A stretch of DNA of 64,000 nt from Pogostemon cablin. Its lineage: Eukaryota > Streptophyta > Magnoliopsida > Lamiales > Lamiaceae. The notes under the pieces were generated by a model, which saw only the letters and a program-made list of their open reading frames with translations, had not been told where the DNA came from and made no database searches. Shown in pieces: positions 25,522 to 36,836 of the stretch; within the stretch, counting starts at the first letter, position 1, and the number at the start of each line of letters is the position of its first letter. The position numbers and the translations under genes are program-made. Location: positions 25,836,279 to 25,900,278 of the forward strand of contig CM042983.1 of the NCBI GenBank assembly GCA_023678885.1. The letters run 5' to 3'.

Positions 25522-27572
25522 GAGTTGATATTTGGTGCATTCGGGTACAAGCGTGCACTATATTTGTATAATTTTTTATTCAATAGTATATACATATTTT
25601 TTAATAATTGTATAATTTTTTTTTTACACTCAATTTTTCATTAAAAAAAATTAACAGAAAATTCGCTAACAAAGTATATAAATTTTTAATCATTAGTGTA
25701 TACGTGGGTGCAAGGTGTACCTGGGTGCATGATTAGAGCTATTTTCACCTAGATTTTAGTGTCTTTTTATATATATTTTAATATTATTTTATCCGTATTT
25801 TATATGTTATTTGGTTGTGTTTTGTATTTTTATTGAAATGTGTGTGAATGAGCTTAAACGTAAGATTTTCACTTTTTATTGGATGCTAAACATGATAAGG
25901 AAGATGTAGGAAAAAGCGGATCTCAATTCGGAGTTGAAACGAGGGAGAACGAGCCAAAACAGTGAAGAAATGCAGGAGCCAGCACACGAGCCGTGTAGCC
26001 AACACGGCCCTGTAAGAGTTGGCCGTGTGGCGACATCTAGTCACTCAACATGGGCAACTTCAGGTCGTGTCCAGTTGCACGAGTCGAGTCGGGAGCACGA
26101 GCCGTGTCGCCAACACGGCCCTATAAGAAGGTGGCCGTGTGGCGACATCAGAAGAGCTAACACGACCACACCTGTGCCCGTGTTACAACACACGACTCGT
26201 GTTGCAGCACACGAGCCGTGTTGCGTAACACGGCCCTGTAAGGCGAGACCGTGCGGCAGCATCAGAAGACACAACACGGCCACCCCGTGGCCGTGTTACA
26301 GAGCACGACTCGTGTTGGGTATTTTCCTACAGAAATTTCCAGATCCTTCTAGAAGCCTCCAAAGGGGTATAAATACCCCTTTATTCAACAATTGGCAGGA
26401 GAATCCGAAATCCTATCATCTACACACACCTCACACACCATTTCTTCCATTTCCCACCATCATCTTCATCCACCTTCATCCATTTTGATCCATCTTCATC
26501 ATCTCCATTAATTCTCCATCAAAACTTCATCCCTTCCATTGGGTGTGAGAGATCTCAAGGAATCAAGAGCTAGAGGTGGAGATCAAGAAGAATAGAAGAT
26601 TCTCTTCAAGAAATTGATAGGGAAGAATCCATTCATTTTGTATTTCTTTAGATCTTAGACTATGGGTAATTGTAATGAATAATTTAATTGTTTTGTTACT
26701 TTTACTATGATAGGCTAATCCCTCTAGTGGGATTAGGAACATGAAGAGCATATTAGATTTATATTATCATGTGGATTAAATTGGTTTTTGATTTAATTGA
26801 TGTTGATTTCTATTCATAGAGTTTAATTGTCTTGATGTTGTGATGGCATGGTTTGTTATTCATGAATGTTTATTGGTTTAATGGATTGTTGATCAATGGA
26901 TTATTTGTGGTAATTAAATGCTATCATGATCTTCATGTATGTATTGCTTGGAGTGAGACGGAAACAACCCTCTATAGTATTAGGAAGGCATGAATAGACA
27001 TTGAGTTTGGGTTTGACCGAAATGATATTTGAATTCAATGAGGGGAACCAATCCATTCGTTGGCCTTAGTACACAAAAAGGGAGAGTTTAGTCTAACTAG
27101 TACCTAGATGGAAGGGGTTAATGTTGGGCTTTGATCTTAAGTGCTTTTGGGAGTCCAAAATGGATCAACAACCTTTGTAACCCGAAAGGGAGCTTAGGAT
27201 ACAATCGTGATCACCCTTAGTCTACATCAATTGAGTTGAATTCCGTTTGCATGATAATATGAATTGAGTGTGCTTGGATGTTTCTAATCCCATGTTTTTC
27301 CATACTTGAACTTAAGCACCCATTTTCTATTCTTGTCATTCTACTTATTTGATATTGTTATTTACTTGTTACTTGTTTTAGTTGTTAATCAATCTCAAAA
27401 CCCCCGATCATCTTTACAAAAACAACAATGAACATGAGCTCACGTATTTTGCTAGTACGAATATAACTCCTTATTGGATTGATAATTTTTCTTGGGATAT
27501 AATACTACAACGATCGAGTATTCTTGCTCGTGAGTGCTAAAAATAGGCAAACAGTGCACAAGATAATTAACC
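25522..27572. mobile_element. MULE-type MITE, copy 4, split by an Athila solo LTR
   Basis: Outer flanks carry the exact 9-bp repeat TATTTTTAA (25513-25521 and 27573-27581). The left end GAGTTGATATTTGGTGCATT and the reverse complement of the right end (GGTTAATTATCTTGTGCACC) form an imperfect inverted repeat. Without the nested LTR and its 5-bp duplication the element is about 222 bp. Confidence 0.78.
25730..27553 (+). mobile_element. Athila-type solo LTR
   Basis: This 1,824-bp LTR begins TGATTAGAGCTATTTTCACC and ends GGCAAACA. It is flanked by the 5-bp repeat GTGCA (25725-25729, 27554-27558), so it is a solo LTR left by recombination. It is clearly the same family as the LTRs at 45290 and 57006. 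It has GC-rich ACACGGCC/GGCCGTGT repeats at 25980-26310 and a TATA box (GGTATAAATACC) at about 26369. Frames across the GC-rich part are not genes. Confidence 0.93.
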
Positions 27573-28070
27573 TATTTTTAAAGAGTTATATATAACAATG
27601 AATTCGCAATTAGTATACATAAGATGTACTCCTCTTAGTAAGGAGTATACTTTAAGGTGTTAGATTAAAATAATACTTATTAATTTTTATTTAATGAACA
27701 ATTATGTGAAACGAATTAATAAAGAAATAGTGAATAATTTTACGGGACAGAAGGAGTAATAAGAAACCAAAATAACTATTCTCTTCGTCCTATTGAAAGG
27801 TCTCATTTAAAGGTCTTTATTTTCTCTTTTAATAAAAGAATCCATGTACGGTCTACCACTCATTATTAATATTATTACCTAAAATACATAGAATAATAAT
27901 ACTCTTTAATTCACGTGCAAAAACTAAATGGTGACTTGTGGATGGGATGAAAGGGAATACTACATATTTTTCTATTCAAAATGCAAAAGGTATGAAACTA
28001 TGAATTCAAAACTTAAATTTACAAAATCATTTAACATACATGAAACTAAAATTGGACATTTTGATAATTA

Positions 28071-28287
28071 CCCCCTCCTCCATCCCATTTCAATCTTTAC
28101 ATATTTTCAATTTGGATGTTTCATTTCAATTTTTTACATTTCTCTTTTAGTAAATGAGACCCACACAAATTAATTATTTCTCTCTAAATGCGCTCACGCA
28201 TCACACTAATACACCTACTCACTTTACATTAAAATATTATTTTTCTTACCTCACTACATATTAAAATACTAAATGAGACGAAGAGAG
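28071..28287. mobile_element. Possible Stowaway-like MITE
   Basis: The left end (CCCCCTCCTCCATCCCATTT after TA) and the reverse complement of the right end (CTCTCTTCGTCTCATTT) resemble the CTCCCTCCGTCCCATTT ends of Stowaway elements. The right TA is not clear. Confidence 0.45.
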
Positions 28288-28571
28288 CATGTGATTAGAT
28301 TGAAAACATACTCACCCTGCATCAACATTTTGTTATCTTGATCTGTCTCAAAATAAGGTATATATATATTTTTTTTCATTAAATAAGATCCACACAAAAT
28401 AATTTTATACTCCATATCAAATGGGCACACACACAGCATTAAGAGATTATTAATATATTCAAATGGGCCCTCACACAACATTAAGGGAAAACATAGATAA
28501 GTTCAAACCATACCATATAAGAAACACAATGGATAACAATAATGTAATGATATATATATATAGATAGATAT

Positions 28572-28854
28572 GTCTTGTGTAAGATCGTCTCACGTGAGAC
28601 CATTTTATACTTTTTAAATTAGTTATCATTTTTACTATAAAACGTTATCACTTTCGCTATAAAAGGTTGTCGCTTTTCATTTATACTACTATAAATTGTT
28701 CGTGGAATAATATTATCAATTTTCATTAATTGAGTATTGAGTATCACCTTTTTATTATAGAGGTCATCACTTTTTATCCGTCTCACATAGAGGTTATTAC
28801 TTTTTATCCGTCTCACATAAGCCCCCTACGTGGGACGGTCATACAAGTCTTTGC
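28572..28854. mobile_element. Small inverted-repeat element (GAGACCGTCTCAC family), copy 2
   Basis: The left end GTCTTGTGTAAGATCGTCTC and the reverse complement of the right end (GACTTGTATGACCGTCCCAC) are inverted repeats. The interior has repeated ATCACTTTTTATCCGTCTCA blocks. No target duplication was resolved. Confidence 0.6.
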
Positions 28855-29640
28855 CTAAACAAATTTATATTGGGATTAATTTCTTGTGAAGCTTTCATTG
28901 CCTCAAAATATGTGGAAAACATAATTACAGAATGCTTTTAACTACTTTATGTATATTAACAAAAAATCTAGCTACATACCAAAACAACAATGTAAACATG
29001 AAATAGTGGAGATTGTGACACTCATAATTCAACCAAATGGAATCTCTAACAGTAAAAAACATGAAATAATATAGATAGTGACTCTTATAATCCATCCAAC
29101 TGCATGTCTGAGTTGTATTCTGTTGCATTTGGAGCAACTGCAGCTTTTTATTAATAAGTGTGGGATCACTAATGGCATCTTTCCTCTTAGTACATCATGA
29201 GTAATTCATCTTGCCATCACTACGGATGCTAGCACTAATCACAATCTTCTCTCCTAACCATGGAACTTTTAGTTACATCCTCTCTCATGCCTTCACACCT
29301 CCACTTCTCCAACTCCTTCTCTTCTTCTTCAATTCTCTTCCTAAATCTCAAATGTCCCTCCTCAACACACCCTTTATCGTCTCGGAAACGGAACACACCA
29401 TTTCTGGTGCCACCAACATCCTCTGTAAGCATAACATGCATACTAAGTTGTTTGTTGGGTTTAAATTTGAAGTCTTTTTATATGATCATTTCCACCCCAA
29501 CAAGTTTTCTGGTTTAATGATTATGCACATGCTGATGACACTACCTATTTCACACTAATCAACAGTTCATCATAGCACATCAAGATAAACATAGCCATCA
29601 ATGTGGTTTACACCAAAGCTCTAAAGCTGCTCCATTGCTG

Positions 29641-30546
29641 ATTAAGGCTTATCAGTTCAGAGATGTATTCTGGAGATTTCTAAGGACACACCATACATTG
29701 AACCATATTAGCATCTGCGTGAGCAACTATTTAAATGTCTAAATTTTTATTCTTTGGAGACACTAAAAAAACTATTTTACGAACGGTTGGTAAAAATCTT
29801 AATTTCATTGTTAAATTGGTTACTAACGGATTAACAACAAATCCATTGGTAAATTTTTAGCAACGAAAATTCAATTCCGTTGTAAATTTATTTCTTTGGT
29901 AAGCTGTAGCTAATAATTTTGTTAGTTGTAAATTTATTTCTTTGCTAATTCGTTGCTAATAATTTTGTTAGCAATTTATATAATGATTATTTTGGTATTT
30001 CGTTGGTAAATAGCAAAGTATTTTATGTCGTTGGTAAAAATGACATTTCTTTTCTAAAATAAAAATGTAATTTTTGTTGGCAATCCATTGGTATGATTTG
30101 TTGTAAATTATGTTGCAAATTTTTTTTGGTAGTGAGATAACATCAAAGTTGATTGCTATTTGGTTTACAGTTCTCTATTAGCCAGAGTTGTAATTGAGAA
30201 TCCAGATACAATAAGGTGGTCATTATTGTTGAAAGCATTTTCTGGGGGTGTAACACTCATCTGTGCAAATGGCTATATAGTGGGTATTAATCAGATATAT
30301 GATGTTGGTATTGACAAGTAAGCCATCATGATATATGATTCCTGTTCATAGAGCTTATAACTTGGTTGCATTTGGTGACACTCATTTGCATCAATCCAAT
30401 TGTAGGGTAAACAAGCCTCACTTGCCTATAGCTGCAGGAGATCTTTCGGAACGATCTGCATGGTTCTTGGTGTTATTGCTTGCTGCTGCTGGTCTTCTTA
30501 TAGACGTTGGGCTGACTTGTGGTCCTTCCTTTACTTCTCTTTACAG
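29641..30546 (+). pseudogene. HST: Homogentisate solanesyltransferase gene fragment
   Basis: Three exon remnants of the plastid UbiA-family prenyltransferase that joins a solanesyl chain to homogentisate in plastoquinone synthesis. Exon remnant 1 (about 29641-29700) reads AYQFRDVFWRFLR. Exon 2 (30171-30317) contains NGYIVGINQIYDVGIDK, the conserved substrate-binding Asp-rich region. Exon 3 (30416-30546) contains VNKPHLPIAAGDLS and ends near TSLYS. The 98-bp intron 30318-30415 keeps GT and AG ends and joins in phase, so this is a genomic copy, not a processed one. The N-terminal transit peptide and the C-terminal membrane segments are missing, and a CACTA MITE lies between remnants 1 and 2. 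Non-functional as it stands. Confidence 0.85.
29761..30134. mobile_element. CACTA-type MITE
   Basis: A 374-bp element starting CACTAAAAAAACT and ending TTTTTGGTAGTG, with a 3-bp target duplication AGA on both sides (29758-29760, 30135-30137). The interior repeats GTTGGTAA/TTAGCAACG-like strings. It sits between two exon remnants of the HST fragment. Confidence 0.85.
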
Positions 30547-30832
30547 TCAATTGTTGTATCGTTTCTCTTATGATAATGATAGCCGGGGTATAGTTTTTTG
30601 AATGTATGGTGTTTACTGCAGAGATGAAAATCCTGCTAGTTCTTGTCAAAGGATTTGATATAGAATTGACTTTTAATAGAATATTGTAAATTGAGATATG
30701 AGGCAGATAACATTATAATCTCAATTTGTGTGTGTGGGGGGGAGGGGGTGGTACTGTTCTAAATGGTTTATAAAATTTGGAAAGAAATTCATCTTTTACT
30801 TTCAAGATAATGGATTGGTTTATTATGAATAA

Positions 30833-30859
30833 CTAGTAGTTAATCCGTGCGTTGCACTG
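30833..30859 (-). mobile_element. Helitron 3' end C
   Basis: On the minus strand: imperfect hairpin CAGTGC-AAC-GCACGG (30845-30859), short spacer, then CTAG (30833-30836) before T, with A on the left flank. The same design as elements A and B. The element would extend to higher coordinates; its 5' end was not found. Confidence 0.55.
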
Positions 30860-31157
30860 TATGTGTTAGTTTTGGGCTAACAACTTTATTTGATTTTATG
30901 ATGTTTGAACCGAATAATATTTCTTTGAAAAAATATATAAAATAATTAAAATAAACAAATACCCATACAAAATATATTCAGGTTTCAAATCACAAATGAT
31001 GCATCAGAATGATTAGAAAATAAATAACAACAAAGTAACTAATATTAACAAACTTCAACATCGTGATAAATACCTTTCAAATTGGTTGAACCATGAATTT
31101 GATAATTAGGAGATTTAAACAAGTTCATTTATTAATCTTAAAATACATTAATTTGAG

Positions 31158-31161
<4 letters not shown>

Positions 31162-31218
<57 letters not shown>

Positions 31219-31250
31219 TATAGATATATATATAGATATAGATATAGATA
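31162..31250. repeat. (TA)n / (TAGATA)n tract
   Basis: Pure TA to about 31216, then TAGATA repeats to about 31250. Confidence 0.95.
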
Positions 31251-31299
31251 TTATCCTAATAAAAATAAAATTAAATGAAAACTTAGAATAAATTACAAA

Positions 31300-33165
31300 A
31301 TTTAAAAAATAAGAACAATAAAATAAAAACTTTAAAAATAGAGTTTTTGAAATATAATGAAAACATAAAAAAATATAAATCATACGATAAACGGAAAAAA
31401 AAGAACGAATAATATTTGAACATGAAAATAAGATTAAAAAGAAGAACAAAAAGATAAAATATTAAAATATAAAAATAGGGTTCATAGAATTAATATAAAA
31501 CAAAAATAAAAATTGAAGAAAAAAAGATATACAAAAAAAAGAATGATACCTCAAATGAGAATGATTGAACCAACAAATAAAAATAAATATGAGAATATTG
31601 AACCTAAAAATAATATAAAATAAATTAAATTACAAAAATAGGATTTATAGAATATTAAAAAAAAAAGAACCAAAGAGAATGAAAATAAGATGACAAAAAA
31701 TTAAAAAATATAATGAGAATAATTGAATCTGCATATGAGATGCGTACACTGATAACTTTTTTTAATGATCGAAACTGCGAATAAGGTCAAATAAAAATAA
31801 GAACAATAAAATTAAAAAAACTTTAAAAATAGAGTTTATGGAATATAAAGAAAACAAAAAAAAAGCATAAATCATAAGATAAACAAAAAAAAAAGAATGA
31901 TGTCTCAAATGATAATATTTGAACCTGAAAATAAAATTAAAAAGAAGAACAAAAGATAGAATATTAAAATATAAAAATAGGTTCATAGAATTATTGTAAA
32001 ACAAACACAAAAAATTAAAAAGAAAAAGAATAATACTCAAATGAGGATGATTGAACCCACAAATAAGATCAAAAATGAGAATGATTGAACTAAGAAATAA
32101 TATAAAATAATCTAATAAAAGTATAAAAGAAGAGAACAAACATTAAATTATAAAAATAGGGTTTATAGAGTTATTAAAAAACACACACAAAATTGAAGAG
32201 AAAAAAAATAAGATAACAAAAAAATTAAAAAGTATAATGATACATTTAAGGAGAATGAGTGAATCTGCATATAAAATCGAATAAAAGTATTAAAGAAAAA
32301 ACAAATTAGAGTAGATTACAAATAATATGAAAGTAGAATTTGAAAAAGAAAAAAAAAAGAAGAAGCATTAAAAAGAGAAAAAGAAGAGGATTAAAAAAAG
32401 AACAAAAGACAGAATAGTAAAATTTAAAAATAGGGTTCATAAAATTATTATAAAGGAAACATAAAAAAATAGATAAAAAAATAATATTACCTCAAATGAG
32501 AATGATTGGACATACAAATAAGAAAACAAATATGATAATAATTAAACCTAAAAATAATATCAAATAAAAGTATAAAAGAAGATAAATTAAATTAAATTAT
32601 AAAAATAGAGTTTATAGAATTATTTTAAAAAAAATACAAACAAAAATCGAAGAGAAAAAAAATAAGATAACAAAAAATTAATAAAAGGTATAAAAAACAA
32701 ACAAATTAGAGTAGATTATAAATAATATGAAAGTAGAATCTGTAATAGAGAAGAAAAAGAAGAAGTACGAGAAAAAAATAATAAAAAGAGGATTAAATAG
32801 AAGAATTAAAGGTAGAATATTAAAATATAAAAATAGGGTTCAAATAATTATTATAAATCAAATACAAAAATTGAAGAAAAAAAAAATGATACCTCAAATC
32901 AGAATGATTGGATCTACAAATAAGATCAAATGTGAGAAAGATTAAATCTAAAAATAATATAAAATAAAAGAATAAAATAAGATAAAATAAATTAAATTAT
33001 AAAAATAGAGTTTATAGAATTATTTAAAAAAAAACACACAAAGATCAAAGAGAAAAAAATAAGATAACAAAAAATTACTAAAAATTAAGGAGAATGATTT
33101 AAGTTACATATAAAATGAAATAAAAGTATAAAAGACTAACAAATTAGAATAGATTATAAATAATA
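31300..33165. repeat. A-rich long-period tandem array
   Basis: Strongly A-biased on this strand, with few C or T. The marker AAAATATAAAAATAGGGTTC (or close variants) recurs near 31458, 31966, 32419 and 32825, giving unit lengths of about 500, 450 and 400 bp. Within units, CTCAAATGAGAATGATTGAA and AATAATATAAAATAA keep the same order. Frames here are low-complexity and not genes. Confidence 0.75.
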
Positions 33166-33305
33166 CTCCCTCCGTCCGTAACTAAGGTAACAAAAAATAG
33201 TCTAAAACTTACAATTTCTAGTGGGTAATCATCTTCATACTCCATATTGCTAAGAAGCCCTAACCAAAAACTAGGGCTTTCAAAATATAAATCATGAATA
33301 ACAAT

Positions 33306-33821
33306 TAGGGGTGTCAACGGGCCCCCGGCCCGCCCCGCACGTTTTGGGGCGGTCCGAACCTGGCCCGTAGAAGAAACGGGGCGGCCCGGCCCGGACCCGT
33401 ACATATACGGGGCGGGTCCGGGTATTAACTTAGACCCGCTCCGGACCAGCCCCGTATATAATATATTAAAAATTAATTTATATTTTATACAATAATAATT
33501 ATATTTTATGTTAATATATATATATATATATATATTATACAATTATTTTATATTTTATACATAAAAATTATTTATAACTATATGATATATATAATTTATT
33601 AAATTATAATTATATTTAATATTCTTATAATTATTTATTTAAATATATGAATAATTTTTGTATGATTTAAATTTTTGAGGATTAATAAAAAAAAAATGGG
33701 GCGGGGCGGGGCGGACCCGCCCCATATGGGTCTGGGCACGGGTCCGGGCCAGGTACTTCACAAACGGGCCGGGTCCGGGTAGCGCACTACCCGGCCCAGA
33801 CCCGGCCCGTTGACACCCCTA
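33306..33821. mobile_element. hAT-type MITE with GC-rich arms
   Basis: A 516-bp element with near-perfect terminal inverted repeats (TAGGGGTGTCAACGGGCC at the left, its complement at the right) and an exact 8-bp target duplication ATAACAAT (33298-33305, 33822-33829). The arms (about 33306-33450 and 33695-33821) are GGGGCGGG/CCCGGCCC-rich; the middle is almost pure A/T. Non-coding. Confidence 0.93.
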
Positions 33822-33829
33822 ATAACAAT

Positions 33830-34209
33830 GATGAAAACACATCTTTTGAGAATAAGCTAAAATTTTGTATACTTAGACTAACTCAATAAATTTGCAAAGA
33901 TTATGAGAATCAATGAGATTTAGTATTAGTTCTTTTAAAACATTTTCTCTTTATTCTTCTTTATTCTTCATCTTCGTTCATGTATGATGTGTGTGATTAC
34001 TGTGTGTTTTTGGTGTATTGCGTTTCGTATTTTTAGTTTGTGTTTTGGGTGTTGGGTGTGCAAAGCAAAAAAAAATTAATTTTATTTTTTTATTTAACAA
34101 ATGGATTAGATTTTTAGATAGGAGTTGATTGGGCTTATTTTGAGATACCATTTAATAAATACATTGGGCCTAGCAAACCAAACAATATAGAAGCTTCTGT
34201 GTGTTTATT
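33830..34209. other. Spacer upstream of the beta-propeller gene
   Basis: AT-rich sequence with no element recognised; the promoter of the downstream gene probably lies in its right part. Confidence 0.5.
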
Positions 34210-34221
34210 TATAATATATAG
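34210..34221 (+). promoter_or_regulatory. Putative TATA box of the beta-propeller gene
   Basis: TATAATATATAG lies about 90 bp before the ATG at 34310, a plausible spacing for a short 5' UTR. No transcript evidence. Confidence 0.45.
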
Positions 34222-34309
34222 TTGAATTGGGCAAAGGCAAGCCCTAACTTTATCGTCTCCCTCCCGTCGACCAAATATTTTCCCCTCTCCTCTCAGTAAA
34301 TCGCTCACC

Positions 34310-35443
34310 ATGGATAAACGATCTGGATCTCCATCCGAATCAGAGCATTTCAAAAGGCAGCGTTCAATTTCAACCAATTTACCAGACCGGAAAATCGGCT
34401 TCTTTTGCAGTTCGAAAGGCAAGGAGGATTGTGAAGTGCTAATTTTCTCACCGGATCAAAGTGCCATCGGAGATGATTACCCCAAAATTGAGCCGACGGT
34501 CCAAATTACTGGGTTTGGGAGCGCTAATACCTCACCGGGGATGTGCGTTCTTAATTCCACCCTTTATATATTTGAGGGACGATCCTGTCTTTCTAATATT
34601 GAAGAGGGGGGACGATCGGTGTGGAAATTAAAACTCTCATCTCAGCTTTTGGGGAAATCCAATTATCCAATGAAGTCAAAGGATCTCTCCAAGGTACCTG
34701 ATATGCTTTTCCCTAAAAGTTATCCTATCCCTATTCCTATCCTAACCGCTAAAGGCCATAGAATTCTCGTTTCATCGGCTCGTATGAATCAATTTATGGC
34801 TGAGAGGATGGATTTTCCTTGCGCTGATTTTGAGTTGTATGATCCGGATGGTAATAAATGGGAAAAATTACCTAAATTACCCTTATACCATGACTATCCC
34901 CCTTGTGAAATCATTTTGATGCATTCATGTGCCTTGTTAGGAGATTCTCGCTTTAAAATTCACACAGATGTAGGAACATATATCATGAATCTGGATTCGG
35001 CCGACAGAAAGTGGGAGTGTATTGATATTTTTGATGGTCCTGATATTTTTACGGGTTATCCTGGGTCCTTGATGTACGCTGGCAATTGTTACATATCGAT
35101 AAAGGATCAATATCTCTTGGGTCCTAGGGTGTTGTATGATGTTGTAAAAGATGAAGTATTTGAGGTTAAGCTCTCATCTTTTGGTCATTCTGTTGAGGGT
35201 ATGTATCCTCTGAATCCAGCACCTGTCATCAGCCTAGTTGAGGACGAACCCGACTCAGTTTTCCACACATTGGTCTCACAAGTTCAATCCCTGGCACCAG
35301 AAAAATGCGCCAACTTCGGCTGCATTATCGATGTTCTTAGCAATGATCTTGACAAGCTCGAAGCCCATGTTGAGAGACATCTGCGTTTTGCTTTTAATGC
35401 TGCTTACATAAGATTGTTAAGTCAGGGTTCGTTTATAATTTGA
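34310..35443 (+). CDS. Kelch/galactose-oxidase beta-propeller-like protein
   Basis: A single-exon gene for 377 residues. The start context CACCATGG is close to the plant optimum, and no upstream ATG in frame competes. The protein has a short polar, basic N-terminus (residues 1-26, with KRQR), then a region with kelch-like features: a YDPDGNKWEKLPKLP repeat near residues 177-191, GSLMYAGNCYIS near 260, and other beta-strand-rich blocks typical of propeller blades. No F-box was seen at the N-terminus, unlike the common plant F-box/kelch proteins, and no signal peptide or membrane segment. Such proteins are usually interaction scaffolds; the actual role is unknown. No stop or frameshift, and the composition is clearly coding against the AT-rich surroundings. 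Could be a recent retrocopy of a spliced gene, but no poly(A) tract or flanking repeat was noticed. Confidence 0.85.
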   Translation: MDKRSGSPSESEHFKRQRSISTNLPDRKIGFFCSSKGKEDCEVLIFSPDQSAIGDDYPKIEPTVQITGFGSANTSPGMCVLNSTLYIFEGRSCLSNIEEGGRSVWKLKLSSQLLGKSNYPMKSKDLSKVPDMLFPKSYPIPIPILTAKGHRILVSSARMNQFMAERMDFPCADFELYDPDGNKWEKLPKLPLYHDYPPCEIILMHSCALLGDSRFKIHTDVGTYIMNLDSADRKWECIDIFDGPDIFTGYPGSLMYAGNCYISIKDQYLLGPRVLYDVVKDEVFEVKLSSFGHSVEGMYPLNPAPVISLVEDEPDSVFHTLVSQVQSLAPEKCANFGCIIDVLSNDLDKLEAHVERHLRFAFNAAYIRLLSQGSFII

Positions 35444-35844
35444 GTCTTGTAGGAAGAAACCCAACTAGCCACTATTTTCTCAACTCCAATTTGGTCCAAT
35501 ATCAAACTTATCTTTTGTCAATTTGTTTTTGTTTTTGTTTTTTCTTTCTCGGAGAAAGAGATATGGAGAAGAAATATGATGGAACTCTACAATTTTATAA
35601 TTTATAGCATCATTGTATGGTTGGTTGGTTGGTTGGAGTGCTTTAGTGTTATCACTGCTCCATTGTGTCCCTGCTATTAAACATTGCTTCTCACAAGTCA
35701 CAAGATTTGATTTCTGTCTGTTTTACGGCAAGAGTATCTTTAAATTTGGGTTTGGCTTAGTTGTTTATAATGAAATTCTTTGGAACTGGAGAATCAAAGG
35801 GTGAGGGAAATAAGAGATACACTGTGCTTTAAGGTCTGGGAATG

Positions 35845-35850
35845 AATAAA
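35845..35850 (+). terminator. Possible polyadenylation signal
   Basis: AATAAA about 400 bp after the stop of the beta-propeller gene. A nearer variant may be used instead. Confidence 0.35.
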
Positions 35851-36836
35851 TATTTGTTAGAATCTATTCATAAAATAGAAAGAACAATAAGTAGATGGAT
35901 GAAACTGGGCATATGCAAGTATGTCGGTATAAAGCCAAATACTTTGGGTAATGCCTCGTGTAAAGTTTTTTAAGTTGCATTAAATGGTGATTACAGCCAT
36001 TGGCCATTGGTGTTACTGATAACGCTACATCCCCAAGCCTTATATTTTTTTTCGACACTTCTCATGACCTATGTGCCAGGCCCGATCATCTTCGCGCACT
36101 GTTAGGGAAATTTGTCCACTAAAAGGACATTTACTTATGAGTAGCTTCTGTTTATTAACCTCTCTTCTATGCAATGAATTAACACTTGGTGAGTAGCTTT
36201 TGTTTATCAACCTCTCTTCTATGAAATGAATTTTTAACTGAGCAAAGAAAATAACTTCAATTGTTGTTTGTCATATCATGTAACAAATTGACATGGATTG
36301 CTTTATGAAAAAAATTCTATTTTCTTATTGGGAAGTGTTCCAAAGCAAGAATGATGTAGTTGGAAGTCAAGATAATCTTATTGAACATGAAGATTGAAGT
36401 GAAGTTGAGTGTAAGTACGATGATCAAGTCTTGAAGGGTTAGTTTTACTTGCTCTCACAAGTTGAGTGTACACTATAGAGTACAGAAGCAGCACTCTGGA
36501 AAGGGCTCGTCGTTTCATTTATATGATTTAGATCCATTTTTCATGTGTGAAATATAGATTGAAATGATTTCTAAGAACACAACCAGAGAATCAAACACTT
36601 TATTGAATTATATCCAAGTTAACTCACAAATCATTTTAATGCACTAATTTTTGTAAATGATGTAGATTATGCAGAATGCAATAGCTTTCCTAATGCATGT
36701 GTATTATCCAAAGTAGTTGACTGATGCCCAAATGCAGAACAAGACGATCCACCCTCATGCACATTAGTTGCTCTAGGTTAGTTAGGCACCGGAGACGTAC
36801 ATACCTTTGAGCAAGTGTCACTGGTTACCTGATTCC
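35851..36836. other. Spacer with a 52-bp duplication
   Basis: GAGTAGCTTCTGTTTATTAA at 36139 and GAGTAGCTTTTGTTTATCAA at 36191 begin two near-identical blocks of about 50 bp. Nothing else was identified. Confidence 0.6.

Larger units (their letters stand above)
27582..29640. other. AT-rich spacer with two MITE-like repeats
   Basis: Apart from the elements at 28071 and 28572, I see only short chance frames. A 115-codon frame at 29211-29558 has no recognised family and a simple composition; I do not call it a gene. Confidence 0.55.

Noticed and set aside
25934..26488. A 184-codon plus-strand frame in the GC-rich part of the solo LTR
   Set aside because: It lies over the repeated ACACGGCC motifs of an LTR U3, equivalent frames in the other two LTRs differ in frame and length, and no protein family is recognisable.
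29211..29558. A 115-codon plus-strand frame
   Set aside because: Leu/Phe/Ser-rich chance composition, no family recognised, and not in line with the HST exons downstream.
31138..32139. Phe/Ile/Leu-rich minus-strand frames resembling membrane proteins
   Set aside because: They are translations of (TA)n and of A-rich tandem repeats.
33167..33180. CTCCCTCCGTCC, the end of a Stowaway MITE
   Set aside because: No matching right end was found within about 1 kb, so only a solo terminus is visible.
34135..34422. Minus-strand frame of 95 codons over the start of the beta-propeller gene
   Set aside because: Shadow of the plus-strand gene and its promoter.
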